64,000 nucleotides of DNA from Senegalia massiliensis. GTDB lineage: Bacteria > Bacillota > Clostridia > Tissierellales > SIT17. Within the stretch, counting starts at the first letter, position 1, and every line of letters begins with the position of its first letter. Made by a program: the position numbers and the translations under genes. The notes beneath the pieces are model-generated. The model had not been told where the DNA came from. It worked only from the letters and a program-made list of their open reading frames with translations, and did not search any database. The stretch covers positions 1,397,241-1,461,240 of the forward strand of contig NZ_LR130785.1 of the NCBI RefSeq assembly GCF_900626135.1, in the 5' to 3' direction. Of the stretch, positions 18,872 to 29,215 are shown piece after piece.

Positions 18872-18882
18872 GAGGTTAGGAT

Positions 18883-19239
18883 TTGAAAAAAAATAATGAT
18901 AAGTTATCATTAGTTATAAATGCTGCAGATGATAAATTAGCTCATGATATTGATGTATTAGAAGTGACTGATCTCACAAGTGTAGCAGATTATTTTGTGA
19001 TTTTAAGTGGTAAAAATGAAAGACAAGTAGTTGCAATAGCAGATTCAATAGAAGATAAATTAAGTGAAAATAAATATGATCTACGATCAAAAGAAGGATA
19101 TAGATCAGGAAGATGGATATTATTAGATTATGGAGATATAATAATTCATATATTCCATAAAGAAGATAGAGAATTTTATAATCTTGAAAGATTGTGGGCA
19201 GACGGAAAGAAAATTAATATTGACAATTATGTTAGTTAA
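18883..19239 (+). CDS. rsfS: Ribosomal silencing factor RsfS
   Basis: RsfS binds L14 and blocks subunit joining when nutrients are scarce. The protein has 118 residues and starts at TTG 18883 after AGGAGGT. Typical motifs are DVTDLTSVADYFVILSGKNE-like sequence, RSKEGYRSGRWILLDYGDII and HIFHKEDREFYNLERLW. It ends the nadD-yqeK-rsfS operon; the leuS T-box leader follows. Confidence 0.95.
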   Translation: MKKNNDKLSLVINAADDKLAHDIDVLEVTDLTSVADYFVILSGKNERQVVAIADSIEDKLSENKYDLRSKEGYRSGRWILLDYGDIIIHIFHKEDREFYNLERLWADGKKINIDNYVS

Positions 19240-19279
19240 TATATAATATTTATAATATATAATTTAATATAGAATTATA

Positions 19280-19480
19280 AAGAGTAGTAAGTAATAAAAA
19301 AATTATAGAGAGTCAACATTTGGTGAAAGTTGATATTTTTGATTTACTGAACTTGCTTTAGTTTTTTAGATTGGTCTCCATTAGAAGACTTCTAAGTGGG
19401 CTTTATAGCCAATTAGGGTGGTACCGCGAGTAACTTCTCGTCCCTATCTATATAGATAAGGATGAGAAGTTTTTATATTT
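19280..19480 (+). promoter_or_regulatory. T-box riboswitch (leucine) controlling leuS
   Basis: The canonical T-box sequence AGGGTGGTACCGCG lies at 19415-19428. It is followed by a long terminator stem (AACTTCTC at 19432-19439 with GAGAAGTT at 19464-19471) and a T run. Upstream, an AGTA-containing segment, a GTGAAAGTTGAT distal-stem region and GAACTTG are seen. The specifier is most likely CTT (Leu) at 19352-19354, which agrees with leuS downstream. Uncharged tRNA-Leu should stabilise the antiterminator and permit leuS transcription. Confidence 0.92.
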
Positions 19481-19509
19481 CAAATAAAAACGTATAAGGA
19501 GTGAAGAAA

Positions 19510-21975
19510 ATGTCTTATAATTTTAGTAAGATTGAAAAAAAATGGAAAAACAAATGGGAAGATGAAAATTCTTTTGAATCATTTAGAAATGATAAACAAA
19601 AATATTATCAATTAGAAATGTTTCCTTATCCTTCAGGTCGTATTCACATGGGACATGTGAGGAATTATTCAATAGGTGATGTAGTAGCAAGATTTAGAAG
19701 AATGCAAGGATATAATGTATTGCATCCTATGGGATGGGATTCATTTGGACTTCCTGCAGAAAATGCTGCAATTAAACATGGAATACATCCAAATAAATGG
19801 ACATTAGAAAATATTGACGATATGCGAGATCAATTAAAAGAAATAGGTCTTAGCTATGATTGGAATAGAGAAATAGCTACATGTTCTCCTGACTATTATA
19901 AGTGGACTCAAGAGTTTTTTATAGAAATGTATAATAAAGGTTTAGCATATAAGAAAAATTATGCTGTTAATTGGTGTCCATCTTGTGAAACAGTGTTAGC
20001 AAATGAACAAGTTGTAAATGGCCAGTGTGAGAGATGTGATAGTGAAGTTGGAAAAAAAGAACTTGACCAATGGTATTTTAAAATTACAGATTATGCAGAG
20101 AGATTATTAGAAGATATAGAAAAGTTAGATGGATGGCCTGAAAAAGTAAAGTCTATGCAAAAAAATTGGATTGGTAAAAGTGAAGGTGCAGAAATTAATT
20201 TCAAAATAAAAGATTTTGAAGATGAGTTAAATGTATTTACAACTAGACCTGATACAATATATGGTGTTACTTATATGGTTTTAGCCCCAGAGCATCCATT
20301 AGTGAGTAAAATAGTAACAGGTACAAAATATGAAGAAAAAGTAAATGAATTTAAAAAGAAATTAGAGCATATGTCTGATATAGATAGAACATCACTTGAC
20401 ACAGAAAAAGAAGGAGTATTTACAGGAAGATATGCTATAAATCCTTTAACAAAAAAAGAAATCCCTATATATATAGCTAATTATGTATTAATAGATTATG
20501 GGACAGGAGCAATAATGGCAGTACCAGCTCATGATGAAAGAGACTTTGATTTTGCAAAAAAATATAATTTAGATATAACAAGGGTAATAGCAGAGAAGGG
20601 TAAAGAAACAGAAGAACTAGAAGTAGTGTATACTGATAATGGCATAATGGTAAATTCTGATAAATTTAATGGCTTAGACAATGAAAAAGCTAGTAGAGAA
20701 ATAACTAATTATATAGAAAAAGAAAAGATAGGTATAAAAACAATAAATTATAGACTTAGAGATTGGTTAATATCCAGACAAAGATATTGGGGTACACCTA
20801 TTCCAATGATTTATTGTGAAGATTGTGGTATAGTACCTGTACCTAAAGAAAGTTTACCTGTGGTATTACCTACAGATGTTGAGTTTAGTGGAAAAGGAGA
20901 ATCTCCATTACTTACAAGTAAAGAATTTGTTCATACATCTTGTCCTAAATGTGGTAAGAAAGCAAAAAGAGAAACTGATACAATGGATACATTTGTAGAT
21001 TCTTCTTGGTATTTCTTAAGATATACTGATTCTAATAATGGTGAAAAAGCATTTGATAAAGCTAATGCAAAATATTGGATGAAAGTTGATCAGTATATAG
21101 GGGGAGTAGAGCATGCAATTTTACATCTATTGTATGCAAGATTCTTTACAAAAGTTTTATATGATATGAATATTTCTCCTGTAGATGAGCCATTTAAAAA
21201 CTTACTTACTCAAGGAATGGTATTAAAAGACGGAGCTAAAATGTCTAAATCCAAAGGAAATGTAGTAAGTCCTGAAGAAATTGTAAGTAATTATGGTGCA
21301 GATACAGCAAGATTATTTGTACTTTTTGCAGCTCCACCAGAAAGAGACTTGGAGTGGAATGATCAAGGAGTAGAAGGATGCTTTAGATTTTTAAATAGAG
21401 TGTATAGATTAGTAAGTGATACAAAAGATATATGTATGAATAATAAATCTTTTGATTTTAATAAATTAAATAAAATAGAGAAAGCGTTTAATTATTCATT
21501 AAATAATGCAATTAAAAAAGTAACAGAAGATATAGATCAAAGATTTAACTTTAATACAGCTATTAGTGCTATAATGGAACTTGTTAATGATACTAATAAA
21601 TTTAGAGAAAGCAAAGATAGTGAAAATAAAAATAAATTGTTATCTAAAGCAATTGAAAGTATTATTGTTTTACTTGCTCCATTCTCTCCTTATATTACAG
21701 AAGAATTATGGAGTATGATAGGTAATGATAACAGTATTCATAGTGTTAGTTGGCCAAAATATGATGAGAAAGCTTTAGTTAAAGATGAGGTTGAAATAGT
21801 AATACAAGTAAATGGAAAAGTAAGAGATAAGATAATGGTAGGAGCTGACATTTCAAAAGAAGAATTAGAAAAGAAATCATTAGAGAGTGATAAAGTTAAA
21901 AATATGATATCAGGAAAAGAATTAAGAAAGGTTATAGTTATACCTAAAAAATTAGTAAATATTGTTGCAAATTAA
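19510..21975 (+). CDS. leuS: Leucyl-tRNA synthetase
   Basis: The enzyme charges tRNA-Leu. It has 821 residues in the bacterial layout. The HIGH motif is H46-M-G-H49 in [11 protein letters not shown], the editing domain (CP1) includes [11 protein letters not shown], and the KMSKS loop is K577-MSKS in [10 protein letters not shown]. The C-terminal domain ends [16 protein letters not shown] 19510 lies after AGGAG at 19497-19501; the GTG at 19501 overlaps that site. The T-box leader directly upstream regulates it. Confidence 0.97.
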   Translation: MSYNFSKIEKKWKNKWEDENSFESFRNDKQKYYQLEMFPYPSGRIHMGHVRNYSIGDVVARFRRMQGYNVLHPMGWDSFGLPAENAAIKHGIHPNKWTLENIDDMRDQLKEIGLSYDWNREIATCSPDYYKWTQEFFIEMYNKGLAYKKNYAVNWCPSCETVLANEQVVNGQCERCDSEVGKKELDQWYFKITDYAERLLEDIEKLDGWPEKVKSMQKNWIGKSEGAEINFKIKDFEDELNVFTTRPDTIYGVTYMVLAPEHPLVSKIVTGTKYEEKVNEFKKKLEHMSDIDRTSLDTEKEGVFTGRYAINPLTKKEIPIYIANYVLIDYGTGAIMAVPAHDERDFDFAKKYNLDITRVIAEKGKETEELEVVYTDNGIMVNSDKFNGLDNEKASREITNYIEKEKIGIKTINYRLRDWLISRQRYWGTPIPMIYCEDCGIVPVPKESLPVVLPTDVEFSGKGESPLLTSKEFVHTSCPKCGKKAKRETDTMDTFVDSSWYFLRYTDSNNGEKAFDKANAKYWMKVDQYIGGVEHAILHLLYARFFTKVLYDMNISPVDEPFKNLLTQGMVLKDGAKMSKSKGNVVSPEEIVSNYGADTARLFVLFAAPPERDLEWNDQGVEGCFRFLNRVYRLVSDTKDICMNNKSFDFNKLNKIEKAFNYSLNNAIKKVTEDIDQRFNFNTAISAIMELVNDTNKFRESKDSENKNKLLSKAIESIIVLLAPFSPYITEELWSMIGNDNSIHSVSWPKYDEKALVKDEVEIVIQVNGKVRDKIMVGADISKEELEKKSLESDKVKNMISGKELRKVIVIPKKLVNIVAN

Positions 21976-21987
21976 TGAGGTGAAGAA

Positions 21988-22647
21988 ATGACTAATACAA
22001 ATATACATCCTCTATTATCTAATATGGTTCCATTAGTAGAAGGGATATCTAAAACTCTTGGAAGTAATTGTGAAGTAGTTCTACATGACTTAAACAATCC
22101 TACTCATTCAGTAATAGCAATATCAAATGGTCATGTAACTGGTAGAGAAATTGGTAGTCCAATGACAGAAAAAGGACTTAAAGCAATAAAGAATCAAGAA
22201 TTTGAAAAAAACTTGATAAAATATAAAACTATCACTAATGATGGAAGAACATTAAAATCTTCTACTTTATTTATTAAGGATGAATCAAATAATGTAGTAG
22301 GGTGTTTATGTATAAATGTAGACATATCTGAATTTATTGTAGCAAAAAAAGTTATATCTGAATTAACACAAACAATAGATGAAAAAGAAGGAAATATCCA
22401 AGAAGTTTCAGAAAATTATTTTAAAAATGTAAATGATATTTTATATAGTCTAGTTAAAGAAGTATTAGAAAACAAATCAAAGCCTGTATCTTATTTATCA
22501 AGAGATGAAAAGATAGAAATAGTAAATGAATTAGAGCAGAAAGGAATTTTTTTAATAAAGGGATCAGTAGAATATTTAGCTGATAAGTTATGTGTTTCTA
22601 TATATACAATTTATAATTATTTAGATGAAATAAGAAAACAAAAATAA
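21988..22647 (+). CDS. YheO/DauR-type transcriptional regulator (PAS + C-terminal HTH)
   Basis: This 219-residue protein has an N-terminal YheO-like PAS domain (about 8-125) with CEVVLHDLNNPTHSVIAISNGHVTGRE and a C-terminal DNA-binding helix-turn-helix (about 160-215) with ADKLCVSIYTIYNYLDEIRK. Such regulators include DauR, which controls D-arginine use, but the ligand here is unknown. It lies 12 bp after leuS with AGGTGAAG as ribosome site, so it is probably read from the leucine T-box transcript, which is an unusual partner for a synthetase. Confidence 0.85.
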   Translation: MTNTNIHPLLSNMVPLVEGISKTLGSNCEVVLHDLNNPTHSVIAISNGHVTGREIGSPMTEKGLKAIKNQEFEKNLIKYKTITNDGRTLKSSTLFIKDESNNVVGCLCINVDISEFIVAKKVISELTQTIDEKEGNIQEVSENYFKNVNDILYSLVKEVLENKSKPVSYLSRDEKIEIVNELEQKGIFLIKGSVEYLADKLCVSIYTIYNYLDEIRKQK

Positions 22648-22676
22648 AGTACGGGAATTCCCGTACTTTATTTTTG
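22641..22676. terminator. Bidirectional terminator between the YheO-type gene and dacF
   Basis: A perfect 34-base palindrome centred on GGGAATTCCC is flanked by A-rich and T-rich arms. It serves both convergent genes. Confidence 0.9.
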
Positions 22677-22677
22677 T

Positions 22678-23973
22678 TTACATATTATAACTTTTACTTC
22701 TATAGCGTCTTCTTTTCTTGGCGCGTCTTCTTAATACATTTATTCTCCAAAATAATAACAATAAAACAGTACCTATTATCCACCATATATTTATACTTTT
22801 AAATAATGAAATGTCAGCTACATTAGTATAAGAACCTACTAAATTAATACTCTCAGCAGATACAATATTTGCTGTTTTAATTGTCTTGTCATTTATAATA
22901 TATTCAACATTTCCTAATACTTGTCCCTTTTCAATAGGTGCTTTTATATTATTATTTATATTTATTTTTTTAGAAATTTTACCTTCAATACTATTCTTTA
23001 TAGGAGTAGTAACATTTTCTCCAATGACTCCAGTAACATATTTTTTATTTCCATTTTCAATTTTAATATTTTCTACAAATTCATTTTTAAATCCAAGTAA
23101 TTTTTTATCAAAATTATTAAGACCATAATTTAAAAGCTTATGAGTGTCAATCCATAAATTGTTTCCAGCTGACTTTAGAACTACAGATATCAAAAGTCTT
23201 CCATCTTTTTCGACTGCAGATACAACAGAATTGCCAGCTTGTTCAGTATATCCAGTTTTTACTCCTATAGCACCATCATATTTTATTTCAGTATTTTGCC
23301 CATCTACATTTATTTTTTTAGTACTATATAATAGTTTATTTGCAGAGTACATAACTCTTTTTTCTGTTTTAATATTAGTTGGTTCTATAGTATATTTATA
23401 ATTTTTTACTATATTTCTAAATTGATCATTTTGAATTCCATATTTTGCAATCATAGCTAAATCATAAGCAGTTGAAAAATGATTATCATCATGTAGACCA
23501 CTTGGGTTTACAAAGTTAGAATTAAGAGCACCTATTTCTTTAGCCTTTTTATTCATCATTTTTGCAAAACTCTCAACATCACCAGCCATATCTTTTGCAA
23601 TTACTACAGCAGCGTCATTAGCTGATTCTATTAATGTAGCGTTTAATAATTCTTTAAATCTTAATTGTTCTCCAGGTTCTAAAGCTATATGTGTACCATA
23701 AATTTCATAAGGAGTATCATCATCTACTGTTACCAGTTTATCCATATTTCCCTGTTCAATAGCAAGAATTCCAGTTAACATTTTTGTAGTACTAGCAGGA
23801 TACATTTTTTTATTCATATTTTTTTCAAATAATATATCTCCAGTTTTACCATCAATTAAAATAGCAGCTTCTCCATTTATATCTTCTTGAGCAAGATTAC
23901 TACTTTCCCCATAAACAATTGAATTATAATTAAGTACTGATAGCATAATTACAATCATTATAATTTTTTTCAA
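22678..23973 (-). CDS. dacF: D-alanyl-D-alanine carboxypeptidase (class C-type PBP, DacF/DacA-like)
   Basis: This low-molecular-weight penicillin-binding protein removes the last D-Ala from peptidoglycan stems. With TTG 23973 as the start it has 431 residues. It shows a signal peptide (residues 1-22), the S61-T-T-K64 active site in MYPASTTKM, SAN in ESANDAAV, and KTG in GVKTGYTEQAG. A C-terminal beta domain and then a membrane segment with an Arg/Lys-rich tail follow. A GTG at 23982 overlaps the AAGGTG ribosome site, so TTG 23973 is preferred. Whether it is the vegetative DacA type or the sporulation DacF type is open. Confidence 0.9.
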   Translation of the reverse strand: MKKIIMIVIMLSVLNYNSIVYGESSNLAQEDINGEAAILIDGKTGDILFEKNMNKKMYPASTTKMLTGILAIEQGNMDKLVTVDDDTPYEIYGTHIALEPGEQLRFKELLNATLIESANDAAVVIAKDMAGDVESFAKMMNKKAKEIGALNSNFVNPSGLHDDNHFSTAYDLAMIAKYGIQNDQFRNIVKNYKYTIEPTNIKTEKRVMYSANKLLYSTKKINVDGQNTEIKYDGAIGVKTGYTEQAGNSVVSAVEKDGRLLISVVLKSAGNNLWIDTHKLLNYGLNNFDKKLLGFKNEFVENIKIENGNKKYVTGVIGENVTTPIKNSIEGKISKKININNNIKAPIEKGQVLGNVEYIINDKTIKTANIVSAESINLVGSYTNVADISLFKSINIWWIIGTVLLLLFWRINVLRRRAKKRRRYRSKSYNM

Positions 23974-24135
23974 AAATATCACCTTCTTATATTTAGATAT
24001 ACTATAGTATATCAGAAAATCATCAAAAATTTAAATAAATTATATATATTTTAAAATTAACAGAACATTTTAAAGGGAAATGTATTTTTATGTAGAATAA
24101 TAATTATTATATTCTATCTGGGGAGGGTGATAATT

Positions 24136-24762
24136 ATGATAAGCTTTACAAGAAAGGAGCAAATAGTTATACTTATATTAGTTGTACTTGTAATAGGTAT
24201 AATAGGATTTAATTTGATATTTAAAAATAAAAATGAAATTATTTACGAAGAAATAGAAGATGAACATATTGTCGAAGATACAGAAGTTGAAAATGAAGAT
24301 GATAAGAAATATGAAGAAGAAATAGTAATACATATTAGTGGAGCAGTAAATAAATCAGGCATATTTACTTTGAAATCTAATAGTAGAGTAAATGATGCAG
24401 TTCTAGCTGCTGGAGGACTTACTGATGAAGCTGATATTGATAGAATAAATCTAGCTAAAAAAATAAATGATGAAGAAAAAATTCATATTTATAAAATAGG
24501 AGAAGAACAATTAACTCAAGATACAAATACTAGTACTAATATAAATGATTTAGATTCAACTGAAGAAAATCTTGAAAAGGTAAATATAAATACAGCAGAT
24601 ATTACGCTTTTAGAATCATTACCTGGAATAGGAAAAATTAAAGCAAATAATATTATTGAATATAGAAAAAATAGTAATTTCAAAAATATAGAAGATATAA
24701 TGAATGTTGATGGTATTGGAGAAAAGACATTTCAGAATATAAAAAACAAATTAACTATATAG
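24136..24762 (+). CDS. comEA: ComEA-like competence/DNA-binding protein
   Basis: ComEA captures double-stranded DNA at the cell surface for uptake. The 208-residue protein has a membrane anchor at about 9-30, an acidic linker, an SLBB domain (IHISGAVNKSGIFTLKSNS), and a C-terminal pair of helix-hairpin-helix motifs (NINTADITLLESLPGIGKIKA in part). ATG 24136 is set by GGGAGG at 24121-24126. The transport channel comEC lies far away at 54909, not next to comEA as in Bacillus. The gene ends 15 bp before selD. Confidence 0.9.
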   Translation: MISFTRKEQIVILILVVLVIGIIGFNLIFKNKNEIIYEEIEDEHIVEDTEVENEDDKKYEEEIVIHISGAVNKSGIFTLKSNSRVNDAVLAAGGLTDEADIDRINLAKKINDEEKIHIYKIGEEQLTQDTNTSTNINDLDSTEENLEKVNINTADITLLESLPGIGKIKANNIIEYRKNSNFKNIEDIMNVDGIGEKTFQNIKNKLTI

Positions 24763-24777
24763 AAAGGAAGTATATAT

Positions 24778-25815
24778 ATGAAAGATGAATTAAGACTTAC
24801 TCAAATGACTGCTGCATCTGGTTGAGCAGCTAAAATAGGTCCTGAGACCTTGGCACAAGTTTTGTGTCATATACCTAAAAATATTGACCCTAATCTAATA
24901 GTTGGAATAGATACATCAGATGATGGAGCTGTATATAAAATTAATGAAGATACTGCAATAATTCAAACAGTTGATTTTTTCACACCAGTTGTAGATGATC
25001 CTTATACATTTGGACAAATAGCTGCAGCTAATTCTTTAAGTGATGTTTATGCTATGGGAGGAGATCCTAAATTAGCAATGAATATTATTGCATTTCCTAA
25101 CTGTTTATCTACAGAAGTTATGACGGAAATTTTAAAAGGGGGAAACGATAAGGTTTTAGAAGCAGGAGCTTTGATAGTTGGAGGACATACAGTAGAAGAT
25201 AATGAACCAAAATATGGACTTACTGTAACAGGATTTATACATCCAGAAGATGTTGTAACAAATAGTAATTTAAAAGAAAATGATTATTTAGTTATTACTA
25301 AACCATTAGGACTTGGAATATTAAATACAGCTATAAAAGCTGATATGGTAAGTCCTGAAGGTTATAAAAAAGCTGTAAAAACAATGACTACACTTAACAA
25401 AAAGGCAAAAGATGCTATGATTGAAGTAGGGATAAATAGTTGCACAGATATAACTGGATTTGGTCTTTTAGGTCATGCATTAGAAATGGCTAAAGGTAGT
25501 AATAAAACTATAAAGTTTTCTTCAGAAAAAATACCTTATATAAAAGAGGCTTATGAATTAGCAAATATGGGGATAATACCAGAAGGTGCTTATACAAATA
25601 AATCATTTATAGGAAATGATGTAAAGATAAGTGAAAATGTTTCTGAACCATTAAAAGATATGATGTTTGATCCTCAAACATCAGGTGGATTACTAATATC
25701 AGTTTCTGAAGAAAAAATAGATATGTTAATGGAGCAATTAAAGACACTCGATACAGAGTATGATATAATAGGAAGAGTTTTTAACAAACAAAAGCATTAT
25801 ATAATTGTAGAATAA
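24778..25815 (+). CDS. selD: Selenide, water dikinase SelD, itself a selenoprotein (UGA = Sec16)
   Basis: SelD makes selenophosphate from selenide and ATP, the selenium donor for Sec-tRNA. The true start is ATG 24778, preceded by AGAAAGGAAG. Codon 16 is TGA at 24823-24825, in the segment MTAASG-U-AAKIG. This is the catalytic Cys/Sec position of SelD, followed by the conserved Lys19. Reading through gives 345 residues with GIDTSDDGAVY, ANSLSDVYAMGG and DPQTSGGLL. The TGA is followed by a hairpin and by selA and selB, so readthrough as selenocysteine is the straightforward reading. An annotation pipeline that stops at TGA would wrongly start at an internal codon. Confidence 0.95.
24837..24850 (+). 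promoter_or_regulatory. Candidate bacterial SECIS hairpin in selD
   Basis: Eleven bases after the TGA a 5-bp stem AGGTC/GACCT closes a CTGA loop. Bacterial SECIS elements sit in the coding region just after the UGA and are bound by SelB. The position is right; the short stem means that the fold needs computation. Confidence 0.55.
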
Positions 25816-25827
25816 AGGGTGAAATAG

Positions 25828-27231
25828 ATGGAGAGTACAAAGAATTTATTTAGAATGTTGCCTAAGGTTGATGATATATTAGAAAAAGAAAAAATTCAAA
25901 TTGCATTAGAATACATTCCTAGAAATATAATTTTGGAATCCATAAGAGAAGTATTAGATCAAATAAGAAATGATATTTTAAATTCTAAAATTTTAAAAGA
26001 GGAATTAGACAGTAGAATTAATGACATACCTGAAACAATAATAAAAAAAGCTAAATATAAAATAAATCCTAAACTAAAAAGAGTTATAAATGGAACAGGG
26101 ACAGTTATTCATACTAACCTTGGAAGGTCTTTAATTTCTAAATCAATAATGGAAAAAGTAGTAGATACAGCATCCAATTATTCAAATTTAGAGTATGATT
26201 TAGAAAAAGGAGAAAGAGGTTCTAGATATAGTCATATAGAAGATATTATATGTAGAATAACAGGTGCTGAATCTGCTTTGGTAGTAAATAATAATGCTTC
26301 TGCTGTGATGTTAATACTAAATACACTTGGCAAAGGTAAAGAAGTGATTGTTTCTAGAGGAGAGTTAGTTGAAATAGGAGGTTCTTTTAGAGTTCCAAGT
26401 GTTATGGAACAAAGTGGTGCTATTTTAGTTGATGTAGGAACCACTAATAAAACTCATAAATTAGATTATGAAAATAATATAAATGAAGAAACTGCTATTT
26501 TACTTAAAGTTCATACAAGTAATTATAAAATTGTGGGATTTACTGAAGAAGTAGATTTAGAAAGTCTAGTAAAAATAGGTCATTCAAATAATATTCCAGT
26601 AGTAGAAGATATAGGTAGTGGTGTTCTTATTGATTTAAGCAAATATGGATTAAGTTATGAACCTACAGTTCAAGAGTCTATAAAGAGTGGAGTAGATATT
26701 GTAAGCTTTAGTGGAGATAAATTACTAGGTGGTCCACAGGCAGGAATAATTGTAGGAAAAAAAGATTTAATAAATAGGATGAAAAAGAATCAACTTACAA
26801 GAGCTTTACGAGTTGATAAGATGACTTTAGCAGCACTTGAACTTACTCTTCGTGAATACTTAGATGAACAAAAGGCTATAAAAAATATAGAAACTTTAAA
26901 TATGCTTACTATGGATATAAGAGAAATAGAAGAAAAAGCAAATAAGTTATACAATTTATTAAGAGATATAGAAAAAATAGAATGTAAAATAGAGGATGAT
27001 TATTCTCAAGTAGGAGGAGGAGCATTACCTTTAGAAAAAATAAAGACTAAGGTAATAAGTTTATACTCTAACTCAATAAAGATTAGCGAATTAGAAAAAA
27101 GTCTTAGATCATTTAATCCACCTATAATAGGAAGAATAAAAAATGATAAGTTATATATAGATTTAAGAACAATAAAAGAAGATGAGCTTGAGTTAATATT
27201 TGAAGGGGTAATATCTTCTATAAATGATTAA
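25828..27231 (+). CDS. selA: L-seryl-tRNA(Sec) selenium transferase SelA
   Basis: SelA converts seryl-tRNA(Sec) to selenocysteyl-tRNA(Sec) using selenophosphate. The protein has 467 residues, normal for the family. An N-terminal helical tRNA-binding domain precedes the fold-type I PLP domain. The probable PLP lysine is Lys298 in SFSGDKLLGGPQAG, close to Lys295 of the E. coli enzyme. NGTGTVIHTNLGRS is also diagnostic. It lies 12 bp after selD and overlaps the start of the selB frame, so selD-selA-selB form one operon. Confidence 0.96.
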   Translation: MESTKNLFRMLPKVDDILEKEKIQIALEYIPRNIILESIREVLDQIRNDILNSKILKEELDSRINDIPETIIKKAKYKINPKLKRVINGTGTVIHTNLGRSLISKSIMEKVVDTASNYSNLEYDLEKGERGSRYSHIEDIICRITGAESALVVNNNASAVMLILNTLGKGKEVIVSRGELVEIGGSFRVPSVMEQSGAILVDVGTTNKTHKLDYENNINEETAILLKVHTSNYKIVGFTEEVDLESLVKIGHSNNIPVVEDIGSGVLIDLSKYGLSYEPTVQESIKSGVDIVSFSGDKLLGGPQAGIIVGKKDLINRMKKNQLTRALRVDKMTLAALELTLREYLDEQKAIKNIETLNMLTMDIREIEEKANKLYNLLRDIEKIECKIEDDYSQVGGGALPLEKIKTKVISLYSNSIKISELEKSLRSFNPPIIGRIKNDKLYIDLRTIKEDELELIFEGVISSIND

Positions 27232-27244
27232 GAGGTGTTTAGTT

Positions 27245-29152
27245 ATGAAGAACGTTATTATAGGAACAGCAGGACATATAGATCATGGTAAAACTACTCT
27301 TATTAAAGCACTTACAGGCAGAGAAACTGATAATTTAAAGCAGGAAAAAGATAGGGGTATATCAATTGAGTTAGGATTTACATACTTTGATTTACCTAGT
27401 GGTAGGCGAGCAGGAATAATAGATGTACCAGGTCATGAAAAATTCATAAAAAATATGTTAGCTGGTGTTAGTGGGATGGATGTTGTTATTTTAGTAGTAG
27501 CATCAGACGAAGGAATGATGCCACAGACTATAGAACATTTAAATATACTTAATTTATTAAATATAAAAAAGGGAATAATAGCATTAACTAAAAGAGATGT
27601 TGTAGACAATGAATGGATAGAGCTTGTAAAAGAGGATATATCTGAAAGTGTACAAAATACATTTTTAAAAGATGCTAAGATAATAGAAGTGTCTTCTACA
27701 AAATTAAAGGGTATAGATGAATTATCAATGGAAATAGATAATTTGACGAGAGAAATAGAAAATAGAGACACTGAAAATATACCAAGATTACCTATTGATA
27801 GAGTATTTACACTTACTGGTTTTGGAACTATAATAACAGGGACTCTACTTCAAGGAAGTTTAAAAGTAAGTGATGAGGTAGAAATTTATCCTAAAGGATT
27901 AAAAGCTAGAATAAGGTCGGTACAAGTTCATGGTGAAGATACTGATATAGCTTTGGCTGGACAAAGAGTAGCAATTAATTTAGTAGGAGTTAAAAAATCT
28001 GAAATTGAAAAAGGGAATATTATTTCTTATCCAGATTCTATGATAAATACAAGAATGATAGATGTGAAATTAAATTTATTAGAAAATTCTCCCTGGATAA
28101 TAGAAAACAGAACAAGACTTAGATTATATTTAGGAACTGAAGAAATATTATGTAGAGCAATTTTGTTAGATAAAGAAAATTTAACTCCTGGTGAAAGTGG
28201 ATATGTTCAATTAAGGCTTGAAAACATTACTTCTTCAAAAATAGGTGATAGATTTATTGTTAGATTTTACTCGCCTATGACAACTGTTGGTGGTGGAATT
28301 GTACTGGATAATAACCCCACTAAGAAAAAAAGATTTAAAAATGATATAATAAAAGAGTTAAAAGCAAGGGAAACTGGAAATAAAGAAAAAATATTAGAAG
28401 AGAGTATAAAAGAAAAAAGTAGAATATTTCCTTCAACAAAGGATTTAGCAATTGAACTTGTAACAACTGAATCAGAAATAAAAAATATTACAAATAAGTT
28501 AACTGAAGATCAAAAAATAATTAAGTTTACAATGTCTGATGGTGAGAATTTTATTCATATAGACTACTTTGAATATATGAAAAGAGAAATTGTTGAGTTT
28601 TTACAAAAATATCATGAAAAAAATTCTCTTAAAAAAGGCATTTTAAAAGAGGAAATAAAAAGTAAGTACTTTTCTAATATTAAACCTAAGTTATCAGAAT
28701 TATTTATTGATAGACTTATATATGATAATATTATTAAACAAGATAATTTATATATATCTCTAAATAATTTTCAAATAAAATTTAGTGAAAAGGAAAAATC
28801 TATTAAAGATAATATTAATGATTTAATATTAAAAGATAAATTCAATCCTCCTAAAATAAATGAATTAATCAATAGTTTAAAATATAAAGAAGAAGAATTA
28901 TTAAAAGTAGTAGATGCTTGTATTCAACAAGAAAAAATAATATTATTAGATGAGGATATTATAATATCTAAACAAGCATATGATGAGTCTATAGATATTA
29001 TAAAGGATTATTTAAAGAAGAATAGTTCTATTTCTTTAGGTGAATTTAGAGATCTTTTAAATACTAGTAGAAAATTTGCTATGGCTCTATTAGAAGATTT
29101 TGATAGAAATAAATTTACTAAAAGAATTGAAGATAAGAGAATAATATATTAA
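27245..29152 (+). CDS. selB: Selenocysteine-specific elongation factor SelB
   Basis: SelB is an EF-Tu-like GTPase that binds Sec-tRNA(Sec) and the SECIS hairpin, and delivers selenocysteine at UGA. The protein has 635 residues from ATG 27245, which follows GAGGTG at 27232-27237. The GTPase motifs are GTAGHIDHGKTTL, DVPGHEKFIKNM and TKRD. Domains II/III follow, then a C-terminal half of winged helices that reads the mRNA hairpin. It completes the selDAB operon. Confidence 0.96.
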   Translation: MKNVIIGTAGHIDHGKTTLIKALTGRETDNLKQEKDRGISIELGFTYFDLPSGRRAGIIDVPGHEKFIKNMLAGVSGMDVVILVVASDEGMMPQTIEHLNILNLLNIKKGIIALTKRDVVDNEWIELVKEDISESVQNTFLKDAKIIEVSSTKLKGIDELSMEIDNLTREIENRDTENIPRLPIDRVFTLTGFGTIITGTLLQGSLKVSDEVEIYPKGLKARIRSVQVHGEDTDIALAGQRVAINLVGVKKSEIEKGNIISYPDSMINTRMIDVKLNLLENSPWIIENRTRLRLYLGTEEILCRAILLDKENLTPGESGYVQLRLENITSSKIGDRFIVRFYSPMTTVGGGIVLDNNPTKKKRFKNDIIKELKARETGNKEKILEESIKEKSRIFPSTKDLAIELVTTESEIKNITNKLTEDQKIIKFTMSDGENFIHIDYFEYMKREIVEFLQKYHEKNSLKKGILKEEIKSKYFSNIKPKLSELFIDRLIYDNIIKQDNLYISLNNFQIKFSEKEKSIKDNINDLILKDKFNPPKINELINSLKYKEEELLKVVDACIQQEKIILLDEDIIISKQAYDESIDIIKDYLKKNSSISLGEFRDLLNTSRKFAMALLEDFDRNKFTKRIEDKRIIY

Positions 29153-29215
29153 AATAAATTAAAAGAATAATATTAAATTTAATATTTCATTCAAAATTTA
29201 AGTAGAGGTGAAAAA

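Noticed and set aside
22886-23401. Plus-strand open frames inside dacF.
   Set aside because: They are antisense shadows of a gene with clear active-site motifs.
24778-24849. selD read as a pseudogene or as starting at an internal codon because of the TGA.
   Set aside because: The upstream sequence is the normal SelD N-terminus with its own ribosome site, and the TGA is at the known Sec position, with selA, selB and selC present.
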